A stretch of 39,774 bases of DNA from JAKPQD01 sp029572965 (lineage in GTDB: Bacteria; Bacteroidota; Bacteroidia; Bacteroidales; DTGW01). Below are positions 1 to 8,827 of this stretch, in pieces (the first letter of the stretch is position 1; the number at the start of each line of letters is the position of its first letter). Location: assembly GCA_035374585.1 (NCBI GenBank), contig DAOSPF010000030.1, positions 1-39,774 on the forward strand, given 5' to 3'. The notes beneath the pieces were generated by a model. That model saw nothing but the letters and a program-made list of their open reading frames with translations. It did no database searches and was not told the origin of the DNA. The position numbers and the translations under genes are program-made.

Positions 1-108
1 TTATATCCATACCTGATTACACTCATGGCGCAACCTTTTCCTGAACGCTAAGCACTGTGCCAGGTTTTAATTTGTATTGATAAATGCAACTTTATATGGT
101 GTTTTTTA
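1..108. other. Window edge and intergenic DNA
   Basis: No gene can be supported here. A plus-strand frame is open from base 1 to a TAA at 49-51 (17 codons) and could be the tail of a gene lying outside the window, but it is too short to judge. The rest is AT-rich spacer downstream of the SGNH-like gene, which ends at 109 on the minus strand. Confidence 0.3.
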
Positions 109-1005
109 TTATTTTTCGTTTTTAATCCATTGGGCAATTTCTTCTGTAACTATTTTTCCTGACCTTTTGTCCAGATGAACACCGTCAGTATAGCTAAACG
201 TTTCATTTTTAGGGGTTAAATCAAGGTATCCACATGTTTTGTCTGCTATCTGTTTGATCTTATAATCGAAATTGGGCATACATTGGTGTTCTATGTCCAT
301 CAGGCCCTTAGAAACAGGTAACCTTACTAAATACACACTTCCAAATTTGTTAAGAAATTCAATAGTTTTTACCAGATAGTCAAACCTTGCCTGAGAATAT
401 TTATAGTTGGACAGGAAATTTTTATACTCCTGTAAGGTACTTTTTGTTCTTCTGTTTACTGATACAGAATCTGTATTGATTGACACTTCAAACCATCCAT
501 TTTCATGCAGTACGGCATCTGAAGATTTGAATATGATCCTGTAATAATTACCAAACATGTACTTGAGCAAGTAGTGCAAATTAGGTTTTTGGTCAACAAT
601 TTTTATTTGCCCTATGAATGAATTGTTTTCTTTGAATTTTGTTGTATCGTTTGGATTTTCGCCCATGCAAGATATGCTCCAACAATCAACAGTAACAATG
701 AATATGCCGCTATGGCTTTTTTGAGATAGTTTGCGTTTTATACTTTCCAGGTATTTAGGCCCAAAAGGACTAATATTCATATTAAAAGAATAGTTATAAA
801 TATCGTTCCCTAAGATTTTATTTGCAACATCAGGTATGATCCCTTGTGCAGCTTTTGAAGTCCCTAAAATCAGGCTATTTTGTCTGGGGGTAGTAAATTT
901 TAGATAATATGGGTCAGAATAACCATCGGCTTTTAATAAAATAAGATATATCGAAACCAGGATAAGACAAGTAAATAAAATGATATATATTATAAACTTT
1001 TTCAT
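109..1005 (-). CDS. SGNH/DltD-like exported protein, partner of MBOAT acyltransferase
   Basis: Predicted 298-aa membrane-anchored, outward-facing protein of the SGNH-hydrolase fold. Residues 1-25 form one hydrophobic N-terminal segment. Seen motifs: LGTS near residues 47-50, where the Ser would be the block I nucleophile, and YTDGVH near 272-277, with the Asp and His expected at the C-terminal end of the fold. I start at the ATG at 1005, not the upstream in-frame ATG at 1155, because the first 50 codons of the longer frame overlap the MBOAT gene and the signal anchor begins exactly at this Met. It lies 5 bases downstream of the MBOAT gene, the AlgI/AlgJ or DltB/DltD type of pairing, so the inferred role is acyl (probably acetyl) transfer to a surface polysaccharide. 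The substrate is unknown. Confidence 0.72.
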   Translation of the reverse strand: MKKFIIYIILFTCLILVSIYLILLKADGYSDPYYLKFTTPRQNSLILGTSKAAQGIIPDVANKILGNDIYNYSFNMNISPFGPKYLESIKRKLSQKSHSGIFIVTVDCWSISCMGENPNDTTKFKENNSFIGQIKIVDQKPNLHYLLKYMFGNYYRIIFKSSDAVLHENGWFEVSINTDSVSVNRRTKSTLQEYKNFLSNYKYSQARFDYLVKTIEFLNKFGSVYLVRLPVSKGLMDIEHQCMPNFDYKIKQIADKTCGYLDLTPKNETFSYTDGVHLDKRSGKIVTEEIAQWIKNEK

Positions 1006-1010
1006 TGTTT

Positions 1011-2456
1011 TCAAAATTGAAAATATATGAATTCCTGGCTTGGAGAGCCAAACAAAAAGATAATCATAGCAATGAGGTAATAAAAAAGCCATTGTAATGG
1101 TTTGTCCCAATGCGAGGCTATTTTTATGGCATATTGCTGCTCTCGTCCTATCCATTCAACTATAAGGAGAAAAATAATAAACCCCACTGTTATTGCTGAC
1201 TCTTTGATACCAAGAAAATATGGCATACTAAACAAATTGGAAGAAAATATCCCTGAAATGTAATTTATTGCATGTTCCAGATTTTGAGACCTGAAGAATA
1301 TCCAAGCCAGAACTGTCAGGCTAAATGTGACAATCATAGCTAACAACTCTTTCAGATTGGGTATTAGTCTGCCCTGAGCAACTGTTTGTAAATGGATCCT
1401 GTTCCTGTCAGTTAATAACAATGGCAAAAAATACAAGGCATTCAAAGCCCCCCAGACAATAAAAGTCCAATTGGCTCCATGCCAGAACCCACTTACGATG
1501 AAAATTATAAAGGTATTTCTGACTTTCATCCATGTCCCGCCGCGGCTTCCGCCTAATGGAATATACAAGTAATCTCTAAACCATGAAGATAAAGAAATGT
1601 GCCATCGGCGCCAAAACTCAGCAATATCTCTCGAAAAATAAGGAAAAGCAAAGTTGCGTAATAATTCTATCCCTAAAAGCCGGGCTGTTCCTATGGCAAT
1701 GTCAGAATAGCCAGAAAAGTCGCAATAAATTTGAAAGGTAAAAAACAATGCCCCTAAAACAAGGGTACTTCCTGAATAATCTGCCTGGTTGTTGAAAATC
1801 ATGTTGGCATAAATGGCGCAATTGTCAGCAATTACCATCTTTTTAAATAATCCCCATAAGATTTGGCGAAGTCCATCAACAGCCGTATAATAATTAAACT
1901 CCCGTTTTTTCACTATTTGAGGCAAAAGGTGAGTAGCCCTTTCGATAGGTCCGGCAACTAACAATGGGAAAAAGCTTACAAAAACCGAATAGTTGACAAA
2001 ATTACGTTCGGGCTTTATCTTGTTTTTATAAAGGTCTAAAACGTAAGACAGCCCATGAAATGTATAAAATGATATACCTACTGGCAATATTACTTTGATA
2101 GACCCAAGGTTAGCATTTATCCCCAGTAGGTGAAGCCCTTGGGTAAATGATTCTGCAAAAAAATTATAATATTTAAAAACGCCCAGAAACCCCAGGTTGA
2201 TGCAGATACTAAGCCATAACCAAAATAACTTATTTCTTTTTGTTGTGGCATCATATATTTTGATACCTGTAAAATAATCAAGTGAGGTTGAAAATACAAG
2301 CAAAAATAAGAACCTCCAATCCCAACAGGCATAAAAAAAGTAACTTGATATTAATAACAGTATATTTTGTAGATTCAGGTTCTTATTGGTAACAAACCAA
2401 TAAAGGGTAAAAACGATTGGAAGAAATATGGCAAAGTGTATCGAATTAAAAAGCAT
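1011..2456 (-). CDS. MBOAT family membrane-bound O-acyltransferase (AlgI/DltB-like)
   Basis: 481-aa polytopic membrane protein of normal family length. The N-terminus (MLFNSIHFAIFLPIVFTLYW) is typical of AlgI-like proteins. Seen motifs: FWRRWHIS with His 286, then YLYIPLGGSR, and GFWHGANW with His 326, the proposed catalytic His of MBOAT enzymes. Known role of the family: moving an acyl group across or at the inner membrane onto a glycan or teichoic acid, with a periplasmic SGNH protein finishing the transfer. The SGNH-like gene follows immediately, so the two are very likely co-transcribed. No polysaccharide synthesis genes are visible in the window, so the acceptor cannot be named. Confidence 0.9.
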   Translation of the reverse strand: MLFNSIHFAIFLPIVFTLYWFVTNKNLNLQNILLLISSYFFYACWDWRFLFLLVFSTSLDYFTGIKIYDATTKRNKLFWLWLSICINLGFLGVFKYYNFFAESFTQGLHLLGINANLGSIKVILPVGISFYTFHGLSYVLDLYKNKIKPERNFVNYSVFVSFFPLLVAGPIERATHLLPQIVKKREFNYYTAVDGLRQILWGLFKKMVIADNCAIYANMIFNNQADYSGSTLVLGALFFTFQIYCDFSGYSDIAIGTARLLGIELLRNFAFPYFSRDIAEFWRRWHISLSSWFRDYLYIPLGGSRGGTWMKVRNTFIIFIVSGFWHGANWTFIVWGALNALYFLPLLLTDRNRIHLQTVAQGRLIPNLKELLAMIVTFSLTVLAWIFFRSQNLEHAINYISGIFSSNLFSMPYFLGIKESAITVGFIIFLLIVEWIGREQQYAIKIASHWDKPLQWLFYYLIAMIIFLFGSPSQEFIYFQF

Positions 2457-2922
2457 TTTGTCTGTCCGTTCAGTTTTAACAATTAAAAGCCTCTTTGCAA
2501 AAATGTGAAATAATCAAATCAAACACAAATAAACTATCAGGCAAGGGGCAAAAGGTATATATATTTGATTTTGTTGAAGAATATTGGCACCTCAAATTTA
2601 GCATCACCTGTACCTTGCGTAAAAAGAGAGGTTGAAATTGATAATACTTATTAATTCTACTTTGACAGATTAGTTAACCTTTGCTATTAGCCGCTTAGCG
2701 GCGAAATCTTTGTAGAAAAAGGTTGCTCATAATTATTAAGCCACGTAGTGGCGAAATATATAATATGCTATATCGGTGCTACGCACCTGATGACTATGGC
2801 AATTTTATTGAGCTACTAAGATGTCGCAGCTACGTGGCTTTTTTACCTTCATATTTTAACTGTATGTAATTGAATTTCAATATATTTAATTAGTCAAAGT
2901 AGAGTTAAATTTCATTCGTAAT
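2457..2922. other. Long intergenic region upstream of MBOAT gene
   Basis: This 466-base gene-free stretch lies between two minus-strand genes. From 2457 to 2650 it is plain AT-rich DNA that should hold the MBOAT promoter, though I could not pick a convincing TAnnTTTG element. From 2651 to 2908 it is filled by a nested palindromic element, listed separately. Confidence 0.6.
2651..2908. repeat. Nested palindromic (REP/MITE-like) element
   Basis: A 258-base non-coding element bounded by 16-base inverted repeats: TTAATTCTACTTTGAC at 2651-2666 against 2893-2908, with 15 of 16 positions pairing and the odd one a G-T. Inside are three small hairpins built alike, each with a 5-base stem and 3-base loop: GCCGCTTAGCGGC at 2690-2702, GCCACGTAGTGGC at 2740-2752 and GGTGCTACGCACC at 2775-2787. 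The first two are both followed by GAAAT. A perfect 11-base inverted repeat also joins 2738-2748 with 2830-2840. The build resembles REP clusters or a MITE. No transposase is nearby and no target duplication was found. Confidence 0.7.
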
Positions 2923-4422
2923 TTATTGTGGTTGGTGTTCTTTGCGGAGCAGGTCAGCGTAAGTTTTTACAGGGTTGAAGGTAAGAATAGGCACTTCTAC
3001 CATTAGGGTAATCCAATGCGCCATACCTCCGTTCCACAGACCGGGCAATTCAAGGGCTTTTACTTTTTTGCCCGATACTGATTTTTCTGAAATAAAACCA
3101 GCATTGTTATCTCTGAACCTTAGTAAATTAAACTTAAATCCACTATAGTCTTTTGTTGAGCAAACCAAATCAACCGGGTTGAAGTGAGTAGCCCCGTCAA
3201 ATATCACTTTTTGCTGGTGGTTGTTCATATCCACCTGCGATGATTCAACTATTTGGAGGTTTGCTTCACCCTTTTTGTTTAACACCCAGAAAGGCCCTCC
3301 GCCGGGTTCGCCAACGTTACGTACCATACCACAGACGCGGATGGGTTTGTCAAGTTTTGATTTTACATAAGCCGCAAATACTGAGTTATCCATACCTTTA
3401 GGTAAGGTAATGCCCATATATTTTAGCATAAACGTAGCAATGCGTTCTTTCAATGTTTCGCTAATGGTGGTATTAGCCTCGAGGTAGTTGATGTATTCGT
3501 TGATTTCTGTTTTTACAAAAACCAACAAACCTGCCAAAGCCTTTTTATACTTGACTGTAACATGCTTCAGATGGTCAGGCACAACGTTGTCGATATTTTT
3601 GATAAAAATAAGGTCAGCGTCAATGTCATTTAGGTTTTCGAGCAAAGCTCCATGTCCCCCGGGCCTAAATACAAACTTACCGTCTTTGTCTGTAATAGGG
3701 ACGTTATTAACATCTACAGCAACGGTGTCTGTTGATTTTTTCTGGAAAGAATACGAAATAGAAAGCTCTGCTTCTTTGTCATATTTTGCTTTTAGTTTTT
3801 CAAATTCAGCAATAAAAAGTTGTTCGTGTTCAACAGAAATCGTGAAATGAAGTTGTAGTTTATTTGCACCTTTTGCATACATAAGCCCTTCAACAAAATG
3901 TTCTTCTGTAGCTGTTCTGGTTTCGTTGTTGTATGCATGAAATTTAAGCAGCCCTTTGGGCAAACTGCCATAGTTGAGACCTTTGTTTGTTAATAAAGTT
4001 TCTACAACAATTTTGGTATCGTCAACATTGTGCATAGTCCGTATATCATAACCCAGCTTTTTCAACGCTCCTGAAAGATCCTGATAGAAGGCAAAACTGT
4101 CGATGCTTCGCATCATTATCGAACCTCCTACATTGGCTGAAGGGTTATCTAAAAATTCGTACAGGTTTTTAAACATGCGGCTGGCAGCTCCTGATGCTGG
4201 TACAAATTTTAATATTGAAGCTGTTTTGCTATATTCGTCATAAAGCTTTGTCCATTTTTCTATTTCTTTTTCGGAAGGTACTATTATCCCATCATTGATG
4301 GTAGCTGGCCTGACAAGGGCTGCAAATTCAAATCCTTTAATGAAGCTTTGAATTTGTTGGTTAAGCTGTTCTTCGCTTATGCCCATTTCTTCTAATTGTT
4401 TTTTTTGTATCGGGGTTATCAT
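2923..4422 (-). CDS. DUF4301 family protein
   Basis: 499-aa soluble protein with no signal peptide or membrane segment. It matches my memory of the DUF4301 family, which is common in Bacteroidota and has no settled function. Near residues 73-84 it carries FVPASGAASRMF, which looks like the G-x-G-(S/T)-R-M nucleotide-binding loop of sugar-nucleotidyltransferases, so an NTP-transferase-like fold is possible. That is inference from one motif. It is the last gene of the run iorA-iorB-this gene, 36 bases after iorB, and may share their transcript. Nothing links it biochemically to aryl-pyruvate oxidation. Confidence 0.75.
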   Translation of the reverse strand: MITPIQKKQLEEMGISEEQLNQQIQSFIKGFEFAALVRPATINDGIIVPSEKEIEKWTKLYDEYSKTASILKFVPASGAASRMFKNLYEFLDNPSANVGGSIMMRSIDSFAFYQDLSGALKKLGYDIRTMHNVDDTKIVVETLLTNKGLNYGSLPKGLLKFHAYNNETRTATEEHFVEGLMYAKGANKLQLHFTISVEHEQLFIAEFEKLKAKYDKEAELSISYSFQKKSTDTVAVDVNNVPITDKDGKFVFRPGGHGALLENLNDIDADLIFIKNIDNVVPDHLKHVTVKYKKALAGLLVFVKTEINEYINYLEANTTISETLKERIATFMLKYMGITLPKGMDNSVFAAYVKSKLDKPIRVCGMVRNVGEPGGGPFWVLNKKGEANLQIVESSQVDMNNHQQKVIFDGATHFNPVDLVCSTKDYSGFKFNLLRFRDNNAGFISEKSVSGKKVKALELPGLWNGGMAHWITLMVEVPILTFNPVKTYADLLRKEHQPQ

Positions 4423-4458
4423 AGTTGTTAGTTAATAGTGTTTAGGGGATAGAGGATT

Positions 4459-5043
4459 CTATTTCTTTTTCTCCATAGATATTTTTCTGCCCAAATCAAA
4501 GGCTTTAATGTTCAGATTGACCATTTCTTCGCTTTTACGCCCGAAAAGTTTTTTTATCCCTTCTATAAAGCTTTCATAACTCATTTCGATATATGGAGAA
4601 GCTGCCCCAAGCATTACAATGTTGGATGATTTTACAGACCCTGCTTCTTCTGCAATTTTATCGGCATCAATTAGTACATGGTTAGGTATTTTGTTGATTT
4701 CGTCCAATATCTTCTGATATTCAGGGTAGTTGGGGATGTTAATAAATGGTAATGAGTTGGTGATAATCCAACCATTTTTTGAAAGATATGGAAGATACCT
4801 GAGGCTTTCCATGGGTTCTACCGAAAGGATAACATCTGCGCTGCCCAGTGGTATTAAATCTGAGGCTATAGGATTGCTGGATAAGCGCATGTGCGATTGA
4901 ACGGCACCTCCACGTTGGCTCATGCCATGTACTTCACTTTGCTTGAGATTTAAATTGTCGTGCAGGGCTGCATATCCAATACTTGCTGCAATGGTTAATA
5001 TACCTTGTCCTCCAACCCCTGCTAATATGATGTCTGTTTTCAC
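4459..5043 (-). CDS. iorB: Indolepyruvate:ferredoxin oxidoreductase, beta subunit
   Basis: 194-aa cytoplasmic protein of the pyruvate/ketoisovalerate oxidoreductase gamma-domain family. The N-terminal GVGGQGI loop at residues 9-15 and the SEVHGMSQRGGAVQSHMR stretch are typical. With IorA it forms the enzyme that oxidatively decarboxylates aryl-pyruvates from aromatic amino acid breakdown to aryl-acetyl-CoA with ferredoxin as acceptor; the reverse, reductive direction is also known for such enzymes. It starts 18 bases after the end of iorA, so an operon is near certain. Length is normal. Confidence 0.92.
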   Translation of the reverse strand: MKTDIILAGVGGQGILTIAASIGYAALHDNLNLKQSEVHGMSQRGGAVQSHMRLSSNPIASDLIPLGSADVILSVEPMESLRYLPYLSKNGWIITNSLPFINIPNYPEYQKILDEINKIPNHVLIDADKIAEEAGSVKSSNIVMLGAASPYIEMSYESFIEGIKKLFGRKSEEMVNLNIKAFDLGRKISMEKKK

Positions 5044-5061
5044 TTTTTTTCAGTATTTAAG

Positions 5062-6654
5062 TTAATTTCTATGTTTTCTTGAAAGTGTTTGGATACATTC
5101 GCGGCGCCCGATAATTACAGAAACACCTTTGTACTCAAGTTCTTTTTTCAAAAGCGCCACGGCCTCTTCATGGTTTTTCTTCAGCGGGTTGAACACTACG
5201 ATGTGTTCTTTTTCTACCCCAAGGCCTTCGCATATTTGTTCAATGCGACCTGTTGCAGAAGATTTCTGGCCTCCGGTCATACCTGTTGTGGCATTATCTG
5301 CAATGATAACTGTTATACCTACATTGTCATTTACAGCATCTAACAAACCTGTCATTCCCGAATGGGTAAAAGTGCTATCGCCAATGACAGCTACTGCAGG
5401 TTGCAATCCGGCTTCGTATGCCCCTTTAGCCATAGTAATAGAAGCACCCATGTCAACGCATGAGTTGATAGCGTTGAAGGGAGGCAATGCCCCTAAAGTG
5501 TAACATCCGATATCGGCAAATACCCGGCCTGGGGTATAGTCTTTTAACGCCTCATTGAGGGCTGTATAAATGTCAATATGTGCACAGCCTTTGCAAAATG
5601 AAGGAGGACGATTGGTTACCACTTCTGGTATTTCTGTAACTTTGATGTTTTGTTTTAACCCTAATGCTGCACCAACAATATCTGGGGTAAGTTCGCCATC
5701 ACGCGGCAATATGCCATTCATACGGCCATGGATACGGGTGCCTACCCCCATAATTCCCCTTAATTGCTCTTCTACAAAAGGATAACCGTCTTCTAATACC
5801 AAAACAGTTTCGCATTCGTCATACACTTGCGAGATTAGTTGTTGTGAAATGGGGTAGTGGCTAAGTTTTAAAACCGGGTAAGGGATATTCCCGTCAGGAA
5901 AGTTTTCAAGGAGGTAGTTGTAGGTTATTCCGCAGGCAATAATACCTATAGATTTGTTGCTATGATTGGTAAATTTATTGAAAGGAGAGTTATACGCTAT
6001 TTCCATCATTTCCTTTTGCTGTCCCAGCAGGCTTTTGTAACGTTGACGGGCTATAGCCGGCAATAACACAAAGCGTTTTGAATCATCTGGTATTTGGGTA
6101 TTTTTCTGAGCTTTTGCAGCACGCCTTACAATACCAGCCCTTGAGTGTGCCAGACGTGTCACAATGCGCACCATAACCGGGAGCTTGAAATATTCAGAAA
6201 GGTCAAAGGCCTGGTAAACAATATCGTATGCTTCTTGCTGATCGGCAGGTTCAAACATTGGTATCATGGCAAACTTACCATAAAAACGTGAGTCCTGCTC
6301 GTTTTGCGAAGAGTGCATCGATGGGTCATCTGCAACGACAATAACTAAGCCTCCGTTAGTACCTGTGATAGCTGAATTGATAAAGCCGTCGGCTGCAACA
6401 TTTAGCCCAACGTGCTTCATACATACCAAAGCTCGTTTTCCGGCATACGACATGCCAAGTGCAGCTTCATAAGCTGTTTTTTCGTTGGCTGCCCACTGGC
6501 TGCGGATTTTGCCACTTTTCCCTTCTTCAGAGGCTTGTATGTACTCTGTAATTTCGGTAGAAGGGGTACCCGGGTATGCATATACCCCAGAGAGGCCTGC
6601 ATCAATAGCTGCCTGGGCAATAGCCTCATCGGCAAGAAGTAATATTTTGTCCAT
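5062..6654 (-). CDS. iorA: Indolepyruvate:ferredoxin oxidoreductase, alpha subunit
   Basis: 530-aa catalytic subunit that binds thiamine diphosphate. The N-terminal pyrimidine-binding half contains VYAYPGTPSTEI (about 24-35). CKGCAH is near 354-359. The TPP/Mg motif starts GDSTFTHSG at 425 and runs to DNATTGMTGGQ near 453-463. The protein stops about 50 residues later, at SRKHRN, with no CxxCxxCxxxC repeats. The C-terminal 2[4Fe-4S] ferredoxin domain known from archaeal IorA is therefore absent here, and electrons would have to pass directly to a separate ferredoxin. I believe this short form is usual in Bacteroidota but could not check. First gene of iorA-iorB-DUF4301. Confidence 0.93.
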   Translation of the reverse strand: MDKILLLADEAIAQAAIDAGLSGVYAYPGTPSTEITEYIQASEEGKSGKIRSQWAANEKTAYEAALGMSYAGKRALVCMKHVGLNVAADGFINSAITGTNGGLVIVVADDPSMHSSQNEQDSRFYGKFAMIPMFEPADQQEAYDIVYQAFDLSEYFKLPVMVRIVTRLAHSRAGIVRRAAKAQKNTQIPDDSKRFVLLPAIARQRYKSLLGQQKEMMEIAYNSPFNKFTNHSNKSIGIIACGITYNYLLENFPDGNIPYPVLKLSHYPISQQLISQVYDECETVLVLEDGYPFVEEQLRGIMGVGTRIHGRMNGILPRDGELTPDIVGAALGLKQNIKVTEIPEVVTNRPPSFCKGCAHIDIYTALNEALKDYTPGRVFADIGCYTLGALPPFNAINSCVDMGASITMAKGAYEAGLQPAVAVIGDSTFTHSGMTGLLDAVNDNVGITVIIADNATTGMTGGQKSSATGRIEQICEGLGVEKEHIVVFNPLKKNHEEAVALLKKELEYKGVSVIIGRRECIQTLSRKHRN

Positions 6655-7134
6655 GTATATTTTTTGTTCTCAAAAGTATTAAATTCTGAACATTTTTTGC
6701 AGGATTCTTTGATGTAGTCTGCTTTTTTCGATATTTACCTAATACTCAGTACAATAATTGGCTTTTTTTTTGTAATTTTAATAATCAATGAAGTGAAATG
6801 AAGATAGTTTGTTAATCAGAATTATGAACAACATATATTAAAAGTATTATTGTTATTCTTCGAAGGGGGTTTTGTTTTTCTGACTTATTGAAAATATTTA
6901 TGGATGGAACATCCTTGCTCTTGTGAATGCAAACATTCCGTCAGCTATCGGGATAATTAATATTGCCTGTATATTCAAACACTTATAAACAAAATTTCTT
7001 TCAAGGGTGTTGTATTCATTTTTATTACGGATGAAACGTGCATAATTCAAACACAAAAAAACAGGATAAAATTCATCATGCGAGTTCCATCCGGCCTTTA
7101 AAAATTGATTTTATCATGATGAAAACAAAATTGT
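6655..7134. other. Divergent intergenic region between iorA and kinase gene
   Basis: About 480 AT-rich bases between the minus-strand iorA and the plus-strand kinase gene, expected to hold promoters for both. Seen: a TACTTTTG element for iorA (listed separately), a small inverted repeat GGATG-GAA-CATCC at 6902-6914, and a 9-base inverted repeat TTCATCATG at 7072-7080 against 7115-7123, just before the kinase reading frame. The last could be an operator or a leader hairpin. No open frame of note. Confidence 0.45.
6671..6678 (-). promoter_or_regulatory. Candidate -7 element for iorA operon
   Basis: On the minus strand the sequence reads TACTTTTG, a match to the Bacteroidota sigma-ABfr -7 consensus TAnnTTTG, 17 bases upstream of the iorA start. 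A clear TTTG at about -33 is not seen, so the call is tentative. Confidence 0.35.
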
Positions 7135-7225
7135 ATGAATGTTAGAATATTACTTCGACGGGTAGCTGCATTAGACCGTGGGTTAGATTCGGATCACCTG
7201 CTACTTATTGCTAATCTGCTTGGGG
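7135..7225 (+). pseudogene. Probable true N-terminus of the hybrid kinase, in another frame
   Basis: From the ATG at 7135 this frame reads MNVRILLRRVAALDRGLDSD and on to HLLLIANLLG, then leaves the kinase frame at GGGG (7222-7225). Dropping one G joins it smoothly to the downstream frame as IANLLGSFLCLLAAAINF, which makes a natural cytoplasmic leader followed by the first membrane helix. The downstream frame has a stop at 7184-7186 and no ATG near its start, only a TTG at 7208. The best reading is one 563-aa gene with a single-base insertion, either a sequencing error or a real mutation. Confidence 0.6.
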
Positions 7226-8827
7226 AGCTTTTTATGTTTATTAGCTGCTGCCATCAATTTTTGGTTGGGTTTTGGGTGGTTAGTTTCAATGGCTTGTTTT
7301 ATTTTGTTCTTTGTTTTTTTGGGGATATATTTTTTAGCCTTGAAAAAAAAGTTTATTCAATTTGCTAAATGGTCTTTATGTATTTCTACACTGGTTATAC
7401 TTTCTGTTATTTGGTATTACAATAATGGATCAAACGGGCCTATCCCGCTTATTCTTGTGGCGGCTTTTTCTTTGCTAATGTACATGTTTGTGGGCTGGCA
7501 AAGGTGGATTGTTCTTACTCTTTACATATTAGTACTTGCTGTTCATTTTTTGATAGAATGGTACTTTCCAGGGAGGATTAAACCATATCCTGATGAAAAG
7601 ACCCGGTTGATAGATTTTTATTCAAGTGCTGCTATGTATGTGATGCTTATGAGTTTAATCATGATATATATTAAAAATATTAACCAACAACAAAAAGAAA
7701 AGGCTGATAGGGCTAATGAGCTAAAAACAAAGTTTTTGTCAAACATGAGCCACGAAATTCGAACCCCGATGAATGGTATTATTGGTTTTGCCCAGATGTT
7801 AAAAAAAACTGGGTTGACAGAAGAAAAACGTGAGAGATATGTTAATGCTATTCTTACCAGTTCAAAGCAGTTATTAAATATTGTGAACGATATACTTGAT
7901 ATTTCTAAGATTGAGTCTGGGATGATCAGCCTTTCATTAAGGCCTGTTAATATTAAGAAAGTGATTTTTAATGTTATCGCAAATAATGAATTACTTGCCG
8001 TTCAGAAAGGTTTACAATTGTTATATAATATAGAAAATTATAAGGAAAATGAACTTTTTCTGGCTGATGAACAAAAACTTGGGCAGGTGCTTAACAATCT
8101 TGTAAACAATGCTTTAAAGTTTACTTCAAATGGCAGTATTACTATTCATTGTTGGGTGCTTGAGAAAGAATTGAAGTTTTGTGTAGAAGACACGGGGAGC
8201 GGAATTGAAGAGAAATATCAGGGCGCTATTTTTGACCGTTTTCAACAGGTAATGAATGGAAATAAGGAAAATGTTGGTGGTACAGGGTTAGGCCTTGCTA
8301 TTTGTAAAAATTTTGTTACCATAATGGGAGGGAAGATTTGGCTTGAGTCGGTTCCTGAAATGGGGAGTAAATTCTTTTTTACCATTGAAAAAAAGATTCC
8401 GGAAGAAAGCAGTACTACAAAAAACAATGAAAAAGACATTAAAAGGGTTGATAATTTAAAGTTTAAATCAACAAGCATATTGGTAGTAGAAGACGATGTT
8501 AATAATTATAACCTATTGAAGGAAATACTTGCCGAACGGGGGGTTACAACCTTTTGGGCGCAAAATGGCAAAGCTGCAATAAAAATGGTAGAAGAAAACC
8601 CTCATATTAAATTAGTTTTGATGGATATTAAATTACCCGATATGACTGGTGTTCAGGCTTTGTTTCAGGTGCTGAAAATACGCCCTTTGCTAAAAGTCAT
8701 TGCAACCACAGCCTATGCTTTTGAAGAAGAAAAAAAAGAATTGATGTCGGTTGGTTTTGCTGATTATGTTTCAAAACCCATTAAAGTAGAGTTGTTGTTT
8801 AAAGCATTGAATGATAGCTTGAGTTAA
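7208..8827 (+). CDS. Membrane hybrid sensor histidine kinase (HisKA-HATPase-receiver)
   Basis: 539 aa as read from a TTG at 7208; the real start is probably 7135 in another frame. Residues 1-155 hold about five to six hydrophobic helices, so signal sensing is probably within the membrane. HisKA: SHEIRTPMNG with phospho-acceptor His 182. HATPase: NNLVNNALKF (N box, about 296-305), VEDTGSGI (about 326-333), GGTGLGLA (about 357-364). A receiver domain follows at about 422-535, with acidic pair ED(D) at 428-430, phospho-acceptor Asp 473 in LMDIKLPD, Thr 501 region and Lys 523 in VSKPI. All catalytic residues are present. No separate output regulator is adjacent; the nearest is the LuxR-type regulator at 13421-14080. 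The ligand is unknown. Confidence 0.88.
   Translation: MLICLGSFLCLLAAAINFWLGFGWLVSMACFILFFVFLGIYFLALKKKFIQFAKWSLCISTLVILSVIWYYNNGSNGPIPLILVAAFSLLMYMFVGWQRWIVLTLYILVLAVHFLIEWYFPGRIKPYPDEKTRLIDFYSSAAMYVMLMSLIMIYIKNINQQQKEKADRANELKTKFLSNMSHEIRTPMNGIIGFAQMLKKTGLTEEKRERYVNAILTSSKQLLNIVNDILDISKIESGMISLSLRPVNIKKVIFNVIANNELLAVQKGLQLLYNIENYKENELFLADEQKLGQVLNNLVNNALKFTSNGSITIHCWVLEKELKFCVEDTGSGIEEKYQGAIFDRFQQVMNGNKENVGGTGLGLAICKNFVTIMGGKIWLESVPEMGSKFFFTIEKKIPEESSTTKNNEKDIKRVDNLKFKSTSILVVEDDVNNYNLLKEILAERGVTTFWAQNGKAAIKMVEENPHIKLVLMDIKLPDMTGVQALFQVLKIRPLLKVIATTAYAFEEEKKELMSVGFADYVSKPIKVELLFKALNDSLS

Noticed and set aside
1..51. Open plus-strand frame of 17 codons ending in TAA at 49-51
   Set aside because: Too short to separate a gene tail from chance.
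6412..6682. Open frames on the plus strand across the iorA start
   Set aside because: They are antisense to the well-supported iorA coding sequence and have no recognisable features.
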